Assembly (NCBI RefSeq): GCF_000014865.1
Contig: NC_008576.1
Span: 2,261,501 to 2,325,500 of the forward strand
Origin: Magnetococcus marinus MC-1
GTDB lineage: Bacteria; Pseudomonadota; Magnetococcia; Magnetococcales; Magnetococcaceae
DNA length: 64,000 nt
Direction of reading: 5' to 3'
The position numbers and the translations under genes are program-made. Positions 25,948-35,103 of the stretch are shown piece after piece (the stretch's first letter is position 1; every line of letters begins with the position of its first letter). The notes under the pieces were generated by a model. The model saw only the letters and a program-made list of their open reading frames with translations, ran no database searches and was not told the origin of the DNA.

Positions 25948-26673
25948 ATGGACGTAGCGCGCGCCAAACGGGTACTCTTAAAATTGTCAGGCGAGGCCCT
26001 TATGGGGGAACAGGCTTATGGGATTGCGCCTGAATTTCTCTCTTATTTGGTTGAAGAGGTCCAATCTGCCATAGCGCTGGATATTGAGTTGGCGTTGGTG
26101 ATTGGTGGCGGTAATATCTTCCGGGGCATATCAGGCTCTGCCAATGGCATGGGGCGTACCCGTGCCGATCAGATGGGTATGTTGGCGACCGTCATCAATG
26201 GGTTGGCCCTACAGTCTGCCTTGATGCTTTCTGGTACAGAAGCCGTGGTGCAAACCGCGCTGGAGATGCCCCGTGTGGCAGAACCCTTTGATCATGATTC
26301 GGCTAAAAGCCACATGAAACAAGGTCGGGTCGTGATTTTTGTGGCCGGCACGGGTAATCCATTTTTCACCACAGACACCGCCGCCGCCTTACGGGCTTGT
26401 GAGATCGAGGCTGACTTGCTGCTCAAGGCCACCAAGGTGGATGGGGTGTATGACAGTGACCCGGTTAAAAATCCCAAGGCCAAGCGTTTTGAGACATTGA
26501 CCTATCATGAGGTTTTAACAAAAAATCTTAAAGTCATGGATATGACAGCGATTACCCTTTGTCGGGAGAATCACATCCCAATTGGGGTCTTTTCCATCTT
26601 TGAGCGTGGCGCGTTGACCGCGGTGCTGCGTGGCGAACCCAAAGCGACCATCATTGAGGAGCGTAAAGAATGA
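25948..26673 (+). CDS. pyrH: UMP kinase
   Basis: The 241-residue enzyme phosphorylates UMP to UDP. Family marks are [13 protein letters not shown] at the start, [47 protein letters not shown], and DGVYDSDP. The choice is between GTG 25936 and ATG 25948. The first overlaps the purine-rich ribosome site, so ATG 25948 is preferred, with an 11-base spacing that is on the long side. The stop overlaps the frr start by 4 bases (ATGA), so the two are coupled. Confidence 0.97.
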
Positions 26674-27227
26674 GCATTCCCTTGATCAAGGATCTGGAAC
26701 AGCGCATGAACAAGAGCCTTGCTGCGCTAAAAGATGAGCTTGCAACGGTGCGCACAGGGCGTGCCTCCACCAGTTTGTTGGATGCCGTCATGGTCAACGC
26801 CTATGGCAGCATGATGCCCCTTAATCAGGTGGCCTCCATGACCGTACCCGAGGCCCGCATGATCAATGTTCAGCCCTGGGACAAGGGACAGCTGGGTGCC
26901 ATTGAGAAAGCCATTCGCGATGCGGATTTGGGCTTAAACCCATCTAATGACGGACAAATTGTACGCGTACCTCTGCCTGAGTTAACAGAAGAGCGCCGCA
27001 AAGATCTGGTTAAATTGGTGCATAAATACAGCGAAGCATGCAAAATTGCTGTACGCAATATTCGTCGTGATGGTATCGAAGGCTTGCGCAAAGCCGAGAA
27101 AAACAAAGAGATCTCTCAAGACGAAATGCATACGCAAGAGAAACTGGTGCAGGAGTCGACCGATAAGTTTATTAAGCTTATTGATGAAGCCATTGTGAGT
27201 AAAGAAGCCGATATTATGCAGGTGTGA
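26670..27227 (+). CDS. frr: Ribosome recycling factor
   Basis: The 185-residue factor, with EF-G, splits ribosomes after termination. It shows [20 protein letters not shown] near residue 30, [37 protein letters not shown], and the late [17 protein letters not shown]. The length matches the family. The ATG at 26670 overlaps the pyrH stop codon. A hairpin lies just beyond the stop. Confidence 0.98.
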
Positions 27228-27232
27228 TTGTT

Positions 27233-27259
27233 TAGGGCTCCTGTTCAGCAGGGGCCCTA
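27233..27259 (+). terminator. 11-bp hairpin after frr
   Basis: The stem is TAGGGCTCCTG / CAGGGGCCCTA (one G-U pair) with a TTCAG loop, 5 bases after the frr stop. No U-run follows, so intrinsic termination is uncertain; it may protect the 3' end. It resembles the hairpin before pyrH in its outer TAGGGC/GCCCTA arms. Confidence 0.5.
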
Positions 27260-27362
27260 CGGTTTGGAGTAAGGGTCACGCCTGAGGTTGGTGTTGCCTA
27301 CGTGTGGAGTCAATAGACACCTGATTGCTTAGGTGTTTGGTTTACCCTATTGAGGGATCCTC

Positions 27363-28094
27363 TTGTCTAAATCAGCGCCCATCACCTTGCCTGAAAAACT
27401 GCCCCGGCATGTGGCCATTGTTATGGATGGCAATCGTCGATGGGCACGTAAGCGCTATTTGCCACGCTTGGAAGGCCACCGGCAGGGGGTTAAGTCGGTG
27501 CGTCGCAGCATTGAAGCGAGCCTGGATTTTGGTATAGAAACCCTAACACTTTATACCTTTTCTGCAGAAAACTGGAAACGTCCTAAGGATGAGGTCTCTG
27601 CTTTAATGAACCTGCTGGCGCTGCATTTAAAGCGCGAGATGGATGATCTGCATGAGCGAGGGGTCCGTTTTCGTGCTTTGGGGCGTCTGGATGAGCTCCC
27701 CACCAATGTGCGGGAGTATGTGCAGCAGTTGGAGGAGAAGACGGCTGGGAATACGCGTCTAAATTTTAATATTGCCCTCAATTATGGGGGACGCCAAGAG
27801 ATTGTGGACGCAGCCAAAGCGATGAGCAAACAGGTGTTGGAGGGCCATTTAAAATGGGATGATATTGGCCCGGAGCATCTTGCTTGCCACCTGACCACCC
27901 ACGACCAACCCGACCCGGATTTAATGATTCGTACTGGGGGTGATCATCGCATCAGTAATTTTTTATTATGGCAGATGGCCTATACGGAGCTGATTTTTTT
28001 ACCCATCTATTGGCCTGAATTCAACCGCGACCATTTTCTCCAAGCCCTGCACGAGTATGCGGAACGTGAGCGTCGTTTTGGTGCAGCGGGTTAA
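27363..28094 (+). CDS. uppS: Undecaprenyl diphosphate synthase (cis-prenyltransferase)
   Basis: The 243-residue enzyme adds eight isopentenyl units to farnesyl diphosphate to make the C55 carrier lipid for peptidoglycan and O-antigen. It has AIVMDGNRRWAR with the catalytic Asp, GHRQGVKSV, LTLYTFSAENWKRP, and IRTGGDHRISNFLLWQ. A TTG start at 27363 is forced: an in-frame TGA lies 4 codons upstream, GAGG is 7 bases before the TTG, and the first internal ATG is inside the active-site motif. A 135-base gap separates it from frr. Confidence 0.96.
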   Translation: MSKSAPITLPEKLPRHVAIVMDGNRRWARKRYLPRLEGHRQGVKSVRRSIEASLDFGIETLTLYTFSAENWKRPKDEVSALMNLLALHLKREMDDLHERGVRFRALGRLDELPTNVREYVQQLEEKTAGNTRLNFNIALNYGGRQEIVDAAKAMSKQVLEGHLKWDDIGPEHLACHLTTHDQPDPDLMIRTGGDHRISNFLLWQMAYTELIFLPIYWPEFNRDHFLQALHEYAERERRFGAAG

Positions 28095-28413
28095 TCCACC
28101 TCTTCCCGATTTCCCCCATCTTTTTTTTGTCTGAAGCGTGAGGGCAATTGGGTTTACACCGAGCAGCTGCTGCTCGGTTCTTTCGCTTGAGTGGTGCAGG
28201 GAAGCCGTTTTTTTATTTTCGTGGCGTCCTCTTGAACTTTCTTGGCACTCCCCCTGTTTTTAAAGATGTGCTGGGCCAAGCCTTGTTAAAAGCGCTGTTT
28301 AGGTTTCGAAACATTGCTTTTTTGGGGCGAATCTGTTTTAAAAGTAGGCTGTATCTCTCCCTTGATGGGGAGGATTATCCAAAAATTGCTAGCCGTCGGA
28401 TGTTCCCGCTCTT
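28095..28413. other. uppS-cdsA intergenic stretch
   Basis: This 319-base gap contains the hairpin at 28158-28190, and T-rich stretches around 28120-28135 and 28200-28330. A 97-codon frame runs through it but has no ribosome site and overlaps cdsA, so I do not call a gene. A promoter for cdsA may lie here. Confidence 0.4.
28158..28190 (+). terminator. Hairpin with U-rich tail after uppS
   Basis: A 9-bp perfect stem (ACCGAGCAG / CTGCTCGGT) with a 3-base loop is followed by TTCTTTCGCTT. It sits 64 bases past the uppS stop and could end or attenuate transcription before cdsA. Confidence 0.5.
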
Positions 28414-29220
28414 ATGCGTACACGAATTCTGTCAGCGCTGATTCTCGCGCCCCTGGTGCTGGGCATCATCTTTCGAGGGGGGTTTTGGGGCATGCTGTTG
28501 CTGCTGGCCACCCTTACGCCATTGATGTTTCGTGAGTGGCAGCGGATGGTGGGGCAGGCTGGGTATGGGGCGCTGCTCTATCTCACCTTAGGGGGCTGGA
28601 GTTTGTTGGCCTTGGCCGCCAAGGGGTGGTTGGCCTGGAGTGGTGCGCTATTGTTCGTCTGGAGCGCGCTCTATTTGGTGCAACACACCTTGCGCTACCG
28701 GGGCGAAAGCCACGGGTTGCAGGCGGTTACGCAAGTGGGGCAAAGTGTGTTAGGGCTGCTCTATGTGGTGATACCGCTACAGTTGCTGCTGGTGGTGCAC
28801 AGCACCGAGGCAGGCTCAGCCTGGATACTTTTGCTGCTGTTGGTGATGTGGAGCACCGATTCTGCGGCTTATTTTACCGGGCGTTGGTTGGGTAAGCATA
28901 AGTTTTCGCCCCATGTGAGCCCTAAAAAAACCTGGGAAGGCTTTTGGGGCGGGACGGTGGCCGGTGCTGCGGCCTCGGTGGCGGTAAGCTATGGGGCAGG
29001 GTTGCCTATGCCCTTGATCCATGCCATTGGTGCCGGTGTGATCCTGTCGGTGGCGGGACAGTTGGGGGATTTGGTGGAATCACTGTTAAAAAGAGAAGCG
29101 GGCATCAAGGACTCAGGGAACATCATTCCCGGCCATGGTGGTTTGTTGGATCGACTGGACAGTATGATTTTTACGGCACCGGCCTATTATCTCTACCTTA
29201 GCGCCTTGGGGGTCACTTGA
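28414..29220 (+). CDS. cdsA: Phosphatidate cytidylyltransferase
   Basis: The 268-residue integral membrane enzyme makes CDP-diacylglycerol from phosphatidate and CTP. It has about seven hydrophobic helices, starting with ILSALILAPLVLGIIF. The family signature near the C-terminus is intact: LKREAGIKDSGNIIPGHGG then LDRLDSM. SPKKTWEG lies in the cytoplasmic loop. The ATG at 28414 starts directly with the first helix. The stop TGA overlaps the TTG start of dxr in the string TTGA. Confidence 0.96.
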   Translation: MRTRILSALILAPLVLGIIFRGGFWGMLLLLATLTPLMFREWQRMVGQAGYGALLYLTLGGWSLLALAAKGWLAWSGALLFVWSALYLVQHTLRYRGESHGLQAVTQVGQSVLGLLYVVIPLQLLLVVHSTEAGSAWILLLLLVMWSTDSAAYFTGRWLGKHKFSPHVSPKKTWEGFWGGTVAGAAASVAVSYGAGLPMPLIHAIGAGVILSVAGQLGDLVESLLKREAGIKDSGNIIPGHGGLLDRLDSMIFTAPAYYLYLSALGVT

Positions 29221-30377
29221 GCAGCAAGGGGATCGCCATATTGGGCTCCACGGGCTCCATTGGAGTCAATACCTTGGATGTCTGCGCCCAGCATCCGGAT
29301 CGCTACCGAGTGGTGGCACTCAGCGCAGGGCAAAACAGCGCCCGCATGATTGCACAGGCCAAGCATTTTCGGCCCGAAGTGGTTGCCATGGCCGACACCA
29401 AGGCCGCCGCAGAGGTAACCGAAGCATTGGCAGGGGAAAATATCCGAGTTTTAGCGGGCGAAGAGGGGGTGATCGAGGTCGCCAGTTGGGCGTCGGCTCA
29501 GATGACGGTTTCGGCCATTGTCGGTGGGGCGGGGTTGCGCCCCACATTGGCAGCCATTCGGGCGCGTAAAGATATAGCCTTGGCCAACAAAGAGTGTCTG
29601 GTTATGGCGGGCAGTCTCTTTATGGCCGAGATTGGTCGCTATCAGGTACGTCTGATCCCGGTTGACTCAGAACACAGCGCCATTTTTCAGGTCTTCCAGA
29701 ACAGTAACTGGATGCGCCGGTTGGTGTTAACCGCCTCAGGTGGCCCGTTTCGAGGCTGGAGACGCCAGCAGTTGCATGGGGTCACCCCCGCCCAAGCGGT
29801 GGCACACCCCAATTGGAGCATGGGGCGTAAAATCTCCGTTGACTCCTCCACCATGATGAATAAGGGGCTGGAGGTCATTGAGGCCCATTGGCTCTTTGGT
29901 TTGCCCGCTGAACAGATTGATGTGGTGGTGCACCCACAGAGCATTGTGCACTCTATGGTTGAATATCAGGATGGCTCGGTGTTGGCGCAGATGGGGGTTC
30001 CGGATATGCGCACCCCCATTGCGGTGGCGCTGGCTTGGCCGGAGCGCATTCCAACCACGGTGAAGAGTCTGGACCTGCCAAAATTGGGGCAACTTGACTT
30101 CTATGATAAACCGGATAAGCGTGATTTTCCCTGCCTTGAGTTGGCCTACGAGGCACTGCGACGGGGAGGTATTGCGCCGGTTGTGCTCAATGCCGCCAAT
30201 GAAATCGCCGTGGCGGCTTTTCTGGAAGGGGCGATTGGCTATCTTGAGATTGCTGATTTGATTGTGAAAACCATGGATTATTTAGGGCATGCGCCCATTG
30301 AGAGCATTGATCATCTGTTTGCGGTAGATCTTCAGGCACGCATGACGGCACAGCAGTTGGGGCGTTTGGCCCATTAA
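29217..30377 (+). CDS. dxr: 1-deoxy-D-xylulose 5-phosphate reductoisomerase
   Basis: The 386-residue enzyme converts DXP to MEP with NADPH, the committed step of non-mevalonate isoprenoid synthesis. It shows IAILGSTGSIGVNTLDV (NADPH site), ALANKECLVMAG, PVDSEHSAIFQ, and VDSSTMMNKGLEVIEAH (metal and substrate residues). The TTG start at 29217 overlaps the cdsA stop; GGGGGT lies in the cdsA end at a suitable distance. With uppS and cdsA it links isoprenoid and lipid precursor supply in one cluster. Confidence 0.97.
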   Translation: MSSKGIAILGSTGSIGVNTLDVCAQHPDRYRVVALSAGQNSARMIAQAKHFRPEVVAMADTKAAAEVTEALAGENIRVLAGEEGVIEVASWASAQMTVSAIVGGAGLRPTLAAIRARKDIALANKECLVMAGSLFMAEIGRYQVRLIPVDSEHSAIFQVFQNSNWMRRLVLTASGGPFRGWRRQQLHGVTPAQAVAHPNWSMGRKISVDSSTMMNKGLEVIEAHWLFGLPAEQIDVVVHPQSIVHSMVEYQDGSVLAQMGVPDMRTPIAVALAWPERIPTTVKSLDLPKLGQLDFYDKPDKRDFPCLELAYEALRRGGIAPVVLNAANEIAVAAFLEGAIGYLEIADLIVKTMDYLGHAPIESIDHLFAVDLQARMTAQQLGRLAH

Positions 30378-30386
30378 CAGAAACGG

Positions 30387-30471
30387 CTCTAAACCCCTTA
30401 AACGGCGACAAGCATCGTTGAGTGTTTAGAGGAGTAGACCATGTGGTTAACCCTAGTAGGCAGGTATTATC
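30387..30471 (+). promoter_or_regulatory. Structured rseP leader with a 12-codon upstream reading frame
   Basis: CTCTAAAC (30387-30394) can pair with GTTTAGAG (30424-30431) around an inner AACG/CGTT stem. The 3' arm covers part of AGAGGAG, the ribosome site of a short frame, ATG at 30441 to TGA at 30477-30479 (MWLTLVGRYYRE). That frame's stop overlaps the rseP GTG start by 8 bases. The small frame has a better ribosome site than rseP itself, so rseP may be translated by coupling. Confidence 0.5.
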
Positions 30472-31581
30472 GTGAATGAGGCCTTTTGGGCGGTTGTCGT
30501 CCTGGGAATATTGATCTTTGTCCATGAGATGGGCCATTTTTTGGTGGCGCGTTGGATGAAGGTACGGGTGCTGGTCTTTTCCCTGGGCTTTGGCCCTAAG
30601 CTCTTGAGCTGGCGTGGCCGGGGCGGGGCGGAAGGGACCGAATATTGTTTGAGCCTCATTCCACTGGGTGGCTATGTCAAAATGTTTGGCGAAGCCGGTG
30701 TGGTCGAGGATGAACAAAACGGTGAACGTGCCTTAACGGAAGAGGAAAAGCAGGGCTCTTTCGCCCATAAATCCTTGCAAGCGCGTTTTGCGGTGGTGTT
30801 GGCCGGCCCCTTGTTTAACTTTATCTTTGCGATTTTTGCCCTGTGGGCGGTCTATGCCATGGGGGTTGAGAAGATGTACGCCGATGTTGGCAAAGTGATT
30901 GAGCAAGGCCCAGCGGCGATGGCGGGCGTACAGGTTGGCGACCGCATCATCAAGGTGGATGGTGAAGCGGTTGAGGATTGGATGGCGATGCGAGAGCGCA
31001 TTCGTGCGTCAAGCCATGGTGTGATTAAGCTTGAGGTGCTGCGTGGGGATAAACAGCTCACCTTGACCTTAAACCCAGAGATGGGGGATACGGTCACTAA
31101 GTTTGGCGAACCCACTAAAAAGGCACGCATCGGTATTGCACCAAGTGGTGAGACTTTTGCGGTAGAGTATGGGGTAGGCGAAGCCTTTTGGTTGGGGATA
31201 GATAAAACCTGGGAGTTCTCAACGCTCATTTTTACCTCGATAAAAAAAATGATCACGCAAGAGATTCCCGCCGATCAAATCGGTGGCCCCATTGCCATCG
31301 CCAAGATGGCTGGCAGTACAGCCGAGATGGGTTTTGCCAGCATGTTGATGTTTATGTCCCTCATCTCGGTTAACCTGGGGGTATTAAATCTTTTGCCGAT
31401 TCCGGTGCTGGATGGTGGGCACCTGCTGTTTTACGTGATGGAGGCGATTAAAGGCGGCCCCATTAGTGAAAAAGCCCAGATGATTGCCATGCGCATAGGA
31501 CTTTCTTTACTGTTAGCACTAATGGTGCTTGCATTTTACAACGATTTGGTCAGACTGTTCGGATCGTCCGCTTCCAATTAG
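30472..31581 (+). CDS. rseP: RseP family intramembrane zinc metalloprotease
   Basis: The 369-residue site-2 protease cleaves membrane-bound anti-sigma factors and leftover signal peptides. The first helix has the HEMGH zinc site (IFVHEMGHFLVARW, residues ~15-28). A single PDZ domain lies at ~130-200 (GPAAMAGVQVGDRIIKVDG); E. coli RseP has two. The C-terminal helix has LNLLPIPVLDGGHL, which completes the zinc site. GTG 30472 is the only reasonable start: a TAG lies 5 codons upstream in frame. It precedes bamA as in many proteobacteria, consistent with envelope stress control. Confidence 0.95.
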   Translation: MNEAFWAVVVLGILIFVHEMGHFLVARWMKVRVLVFSLGFGPKLLSWRGRGGAEGTEYCLSLIPLGGYVKMFGEAGVVEDEQNGERALTEEEKQGSFAHKSLQARFAVVLAGPLFNFIFAIFALWAVYAMGVEKMYADVGKVIEQGPAAMAGVQVGDRIIKVDGEAVEDWMAMRERIRASSHGVIKLEVLRGDKQLTLTLNPEMGDTVTKFGEPTKKARIGIAPSGETFAVEYGVGEAFWLGIDKTWEFSTLIFTSIKKMITQEIPADQIGGPIAIAKMAGSTAEMGFASMLMFMSLISVNLGVLNLLPIPVLDGGHLLFYVMEAIKGGPISEKAQMIAMRIGLSLLLALMVLAFYNDLVRLFGSSASN

Positions 31582-31604
31582 TCACCCTGTGACAGGTGTT
31601 AAAG

Positions 31605-33908
31605 ATGAAACCTGCCCTTTTTTTTCGAATCACTACGCTGTTTGTTCTGACACTGCTGTTGTTACTACCGGTCGGTAGTGCCTCGGCTCAGTCCAATGGG
31701 GAGACCATTGTTAACATTGACGTGCAAGGCGCGCGTTGGATCGAAAAAGAGACGGTTAAGAGCTATCTTGAATTGGAACCAGGAGATGCCTTCCAAGCTC
31801 AAAAGTTGGCGAACTCCCTACGAGCTTTGCACAAAACCGGCTTTTTTAAGGATGTAAAATTTGAGCGTGAGGGCTCCACCCTGGTGGTTAAGGTTGTGGA
31901 AAACCCCATGATTCACGAGATTACCTTTTCTGGTAACGATGCCTTAGGGACCGATGAGTTGAAGGGGATGATCAAACTCAAGGTGCGAGATATCTATAAC
32001 CAAAGCAAATCTCAGAGTGACTTGGCTAACTTGCAGCAAGCTTACCGTATTAAGGGTCTGTTTTTAGCCAATATTGATCTAGAGGTTAAAACTCTTTCTG
32101 ATAACCGTGTGGCACTCACCTTCGATATTAAGGAAGGGGAGAAGTCTAAGGTGCGGGAGGTTCGCATCATCGGTAACAAAAATATCAGCGAGAAAAAATT
32201 GCGCAATGCCCTCAGCATTCAACCCACCGATTGGCTCTCTTGGTTGACGGAAAAAAACACCTACGACAAAGAGAAACTGCTGTACGATAAAGAGCAGTTA
32301 CGCAATGTCTACCAGGATGAGGGATTTGCGCGGGTTGAGGTTAACTCCTCCATTGCCGAACTGACCCCCGATAAAAAGGCGTTTGTGATCACCCATGCGC
32401 TTACGGAGGGGGATCGTTATAAATTTGGCAAGACCACCATTTCAGGGGATTTTGACGAACTGCCCGAGGCCAAACTCTATGAAGCCTTAAAGATTTACGA
32501 AGGGGAGTGGTTTTCTCGTTCTGCGGTACGTCTATCCATTGAGAAACTCACCGATTTGGTTGGTGATTTTGGTTACGCTTTCCTAGATATTCAGCCACGC
32601 ATTGACTATGACGATGAAGCCAAGCTGGTTGCCCTGCATTTTGAGATCATCAAAGGGCGCCGTGTTTATGTCAACCGTGTGGATGTGGTGGGCAACACCC
32701 GTACCCGTGATAGTGTCATTCGCCGTATGGTACAGGTGGTCGAGGGGGACCGTTTTTCATCGACCAAGGTACGTCAAACCAAAAAAGATCTACAACGGTT
32801 AGACTTTTTTGAAAAGGTTGAGATTGAGACACCCCAGACTCAAGATCCCGATCAGGTCAATGTTAAAGTTAAGGTAGAAGAAAAACCCACGGGTTCGTTC
32901 TCCATTGGTGCGGGTTTCTCTACAACAGATAAAATTGTGACCTCGGCCAGTATATCCCAGAAAAACTTTTTGGGGCGTGGTCAAAATCTCTCGGCTTCGG
33001 CGGCGCTCTCTGCGAGTACGGCGGATTTTGATATTTCGTTTACCGAACCCTATTTTCTGGGTAAGCCCATTTCGGCGGGGATTGATCTTTATAACCGTAA
33101 GGTGGAAGATTCAAGCACCTCATCCTATGACCGCTCCACCTATGGTATGGGGCTGCGCCTTGGGGCACCTCTGTCCGATGAACTCTATAACAGCGTTTCC
33201 TATAACTTACGCCATGTAGAGATCCATAATGTGGATTCTACCGCCTCAACCTACATTCAAGCGCAGTATGCCAACAGCCCCTATCTGCAATCCATGTTAA
33301 GCTACAACTTAAACTGGAACATGTTACAGCAAGAAGAGACCGGTTTGGTTGGGGGGCGTAGCCATAGCGTGACCACGGATCTTTCTGGTTTGGGTGGGGA
33401 TGTTAAATTTGTCCGGGTCTCCTCGGATAACCATCTCTATCACTCCATTAGACCCATGGGCAAACTGGTGGCGCACTTACGCTTAAAGGGCGGTGTTGTT
33501 GAAAGCTGGGATGGTGATGTGCCCATTTATGAAAAGTTTCAGCTTGGCGGGCCACAGTCGGTCAGAGGCTTTAAAAATAGTGGCCTAGGCCCACGGGCCA
33601 TTGTCGATGGGGACTCCATGGGGGGGAACTACTACGCCATGACCAATATGGAACTCATTTTCCCCATGATCGGCCTGGAGGACAAAGGGGTTAAGGGTAT
33701 TACCTTTATTGATGCGGGTATTTTGAGTAACTTTGACCCGCTTGGGGTGGATGTCAATGAATCGGGGGCGCCACGGGTATCGGCTGGGGTTGCTGTCGAT
33801 TGGAAATCCCCGTTTGGGCCCCTGCGCTTTAACTTGGCTTTCCCGGTTAAAAAAGAGAATTGGGATAGTCCACGGGCCTTTGACTTTAGTGTAGGAACCG
33901 CGCTGTAA
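31605..33908 (+). CDS. bamA: Outer membrane protein assembly factor BamA
   Basis: The 767-residue protein has a Sec signal peptide ending near GSASAQ, then five POTRA repeats (~30-430), then a 16-strand barrel. The conserved loop-6 motif VRGF is in GGPQSVRGFKN, and the barrel ends in FDFSVGTAL. BamA folds and inserts outer-membrane beta-barrel proteins. The last residue is Leu; the usual C-terminal signal ends in Phe or Trp. ATG 31605 has AGG 8 bases upstream; a GTG 3 codons earlier is less likely. It lies 23 bp after rseP and before skp, the standard order. Confidence 0.97.
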   Translation: MKPALFFRITTLFVLTLLLLLPVGSASAQSNGETIVNIDVQGARWIEKETVKSYLELEPGDAFQAQKLANSLRALHKTGFFKDVKFEREGSTLVVKVVENPMIHEITFSGNDALGTDELKGMIKLKVRDIYNQSKSQSDLANLQQAYRIKGLFLANIDLEVKTLSDNRVALTFDIKEGEKSKVREVRIIGNKNISEKKLRNALSIQPTDWLSWLTEKNTYDKEKLLYDKEQLRNVYQDEGFARVEVNSSIAELTPDKKAFVITHALTEGDRYKFGKTTISGDFDELPEAKLYEALKIYEGEWFSRSAVRLSIEKLTDLVGDFGYAFLDIQPRIDYDDEAKLVALHFEIIKGRRVYVNRVDVVGNTRTRDSVIRRMVQVVEGDRFSSTKVRQTKKDLQRLDFFEKVEIETPQTQDPDQVNVKVKVEEKPTGSFSIGAGFSTTDKIVTSASISQKNFLGRGQNLSASAALSASTADFDISFTEPYFLGKPISAGIDLYNRKVEDSSTSSYDRSTYGMGLRLGAPLSDELYNSVSYNLRHVEIHNVDSTASTYIQAQYANSPYLQSMLSYNLNWNMLQQEETGLVGGRSHSVTTDLSGLGGDVKFVRVSSDNHLYHSIRPMGKLVAHLRLKGGVVESWDGDVPIYEKFQLGGPQSVRGFKNSGLGPRAIVDGDSMGGNYYAMTNMELIFPMIGLEDKGVKGITFIDAGILSNFDPLGVDVNESGAPRVSAGVAVDWKSPFGPLRFNLAFPVKKENWDSPRAFDFSVGTAL

Positions 33909-34011
33909 TATCAAACAGGTTTATCTTATTCGGTGGCACAGCAAGGGTGTTGCCCTTGGCATAAACAGGATACAATGGCCCCCAAAATAGAGCAGGGGGG
34001 TTGTTGGTCGC

Positions 34012-34045
34012 TGACGTACCGCCCCTTTCATGGGGTGGTACGTCA
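34012..34045. other. 14-bp hairpin between bamA and skp
   Basis: The stem TGACGTACCGCCCC pairs with GGGGTGGTACGTCA (one G-U pair) across a 6-base TTTCAT loop. It is 53 bases upstream of skp and has no U-run after it. It could be a partial terminator, an RNA-stability element or a protein site. A shorter stem, ACCCT/AGGGT, follows at 34045-34058. Confidence 0.6.
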
Positions 34046-34098
34046 CCCTGGCGAGGGTCCTGTGTCTGTATGATTGAATCTGGTTGAGGAAAGCGCAT

Positions 34099-34638
34099 AT
34101 GTGGAATCGTTGGACACCATTACTCACTGTTTTAATGATGGCGCTGCCGTTGGTGCCGTTGGCGCAAGCAGGCTCCATAGAAGTGAGCATTGCTGTGATT
34201 GATAAACAACAGGCTATTGCTCAATCCATCGCCGCGCGTTCTGCGCAGACCATGTTGAAAAAAAAATTGGACACCCGACAGAAGCTTGTTACCGAGAAAG
34301 AGCAAGAGCTCAAAGCGTTGCGTTTGGACCAGCAGCAGAAAAGCCGGTTGCTTACGCAAGATGCACGGGATCAACTGCGGATTTTATTGTCGCGTAAAGA
34401 GCGGGATTTCCAACGTTTTTTTGAAGATAGCAACCGTGATCAACAAGCCGAAGTAACGCGGGTGACCCGTCGCATCACCAACGCCGTACGTGATGTGATT
34501 GAAGATATCTCGCGACAGCGTGGCTATAAGCTGGTGTTGGAAAAACGGATGACGGCCTATGCTGACCCGAGTATTGATATTACAGATGATGTGTTAGCCA
34601 TCGTTAATGAGCGTACCAAAGACTGGTATCAGGAATAG
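34099..34638 (+). CDS. skp: Skp/OmpH family periplasmic chaperone
   Basis: The 179-residue protein has a signal peptide (hydrophobic run to LAQAGS) and then SIAVIDKQQAIAQS, the usual small beta-strand start of Skp. A long coiled coil follows (~50-150), then a short strand with GYKLVLEKRMTAYADPSIDITDDVL. Skp trimers hold unfolded outer-membrane proteins for BamA. ATG 34099 has GAGGAAAG upstream; a TTG at 34084 is inside that site. It is followed 3 bp later by fabZ. Confidence 0.9.
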   Translation: MWNRWTPLLTVLMMALPLVPLAQAGSIEVSIAVIDKQQAIAQSIAARSAQTMLKKKLDTRQKLVTEKEQELKALRLDQQQKSRLLTQDARDQLRILLSRKERDFQRFFEDSNRDQQAEVTRVTRRITNAVRDVIEDISRQRGYKLVLEKRMTAYADPSIDITDDVLAIVNERTKDWYQE

Positions 34639-34641
34639 AGA

Positions 34642-35103
34642 ATGTCTACAGATCCCATCTCCTTGCAGGAAATCATGTCGTTTCTGCCCCATCGCTACCC
34701 TTTTTTGCTGATTGACCGTATTGTCGAAGTGGAGCAGGGTAAGCGAATTTTGGCCATTAAAAATGTGTCCTTCAATGAACCCCATTTTCAGGGCCATTTT
34801 CCAGACCATCCGGTCATGCCTGGTGTGTTGATTCTGGAAGCCATGGCTCAGGCCGGTGCGCTGTTAGCGGGCTATACTGATCCCGACTCTGTGCGCGGTC
34901 AATTGGTCTATTTTATGGCCATCGACAAAGCCCGTTTCCGCAAACCCGTTTTACCGGGTCATCAACTGAATATTGAGATGACCCTGCTCAAACGGCGCCG
35001 CGAGGTTTGGCGCTTTGGGGGGAAAGCGATGGTTGACGGAGAGGTCGCTTGTGAGGCCGAGGTGATGGCAATGACGCGAAAGAGAGAAGAGAGCCATGAG
35101 TGA
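34642..35103 (+). CDS. fabZ: 3-hydroxyacyl-ACP dehydratase FabZ
   Basis: The 153-residue hot-dog enzyme dehydrates 3-hydroxyacyl-ACP in fatty acid elongation. The marks are FLPHRYPFLLIDR and HFQGHFPDHPVMPGVLILEA, with the catalytic His and Glu. It starts 3 bp after skp; in E. coli lpxD lies between these genes and is missing here. It overlaps lpxA by 8 bases, so both draw on the hydroxyacyl-ACP pool in a coupled way. Confidence 0.97.
   Translation: MSTDPISLQEIMSFLPHRYPFLLIDRIVEVEQGKRILAIKNVSFNEPHFQGHFPDHPVMPGVLILEAMAQAGALLAGYTDPDSVRGQLVYFMAIDKARFRKPVLPGHQLNIEMTLLKRRREVWRFGGKAMVDGEVACEAEVMAMTRKREESHE

Noticed and set aside
28148-28441. 97-codon frame between uppS and cdsA
   Set aside because: It has no ribosome site or family, begins inside a hairpin, and overlaps the cdsA start.
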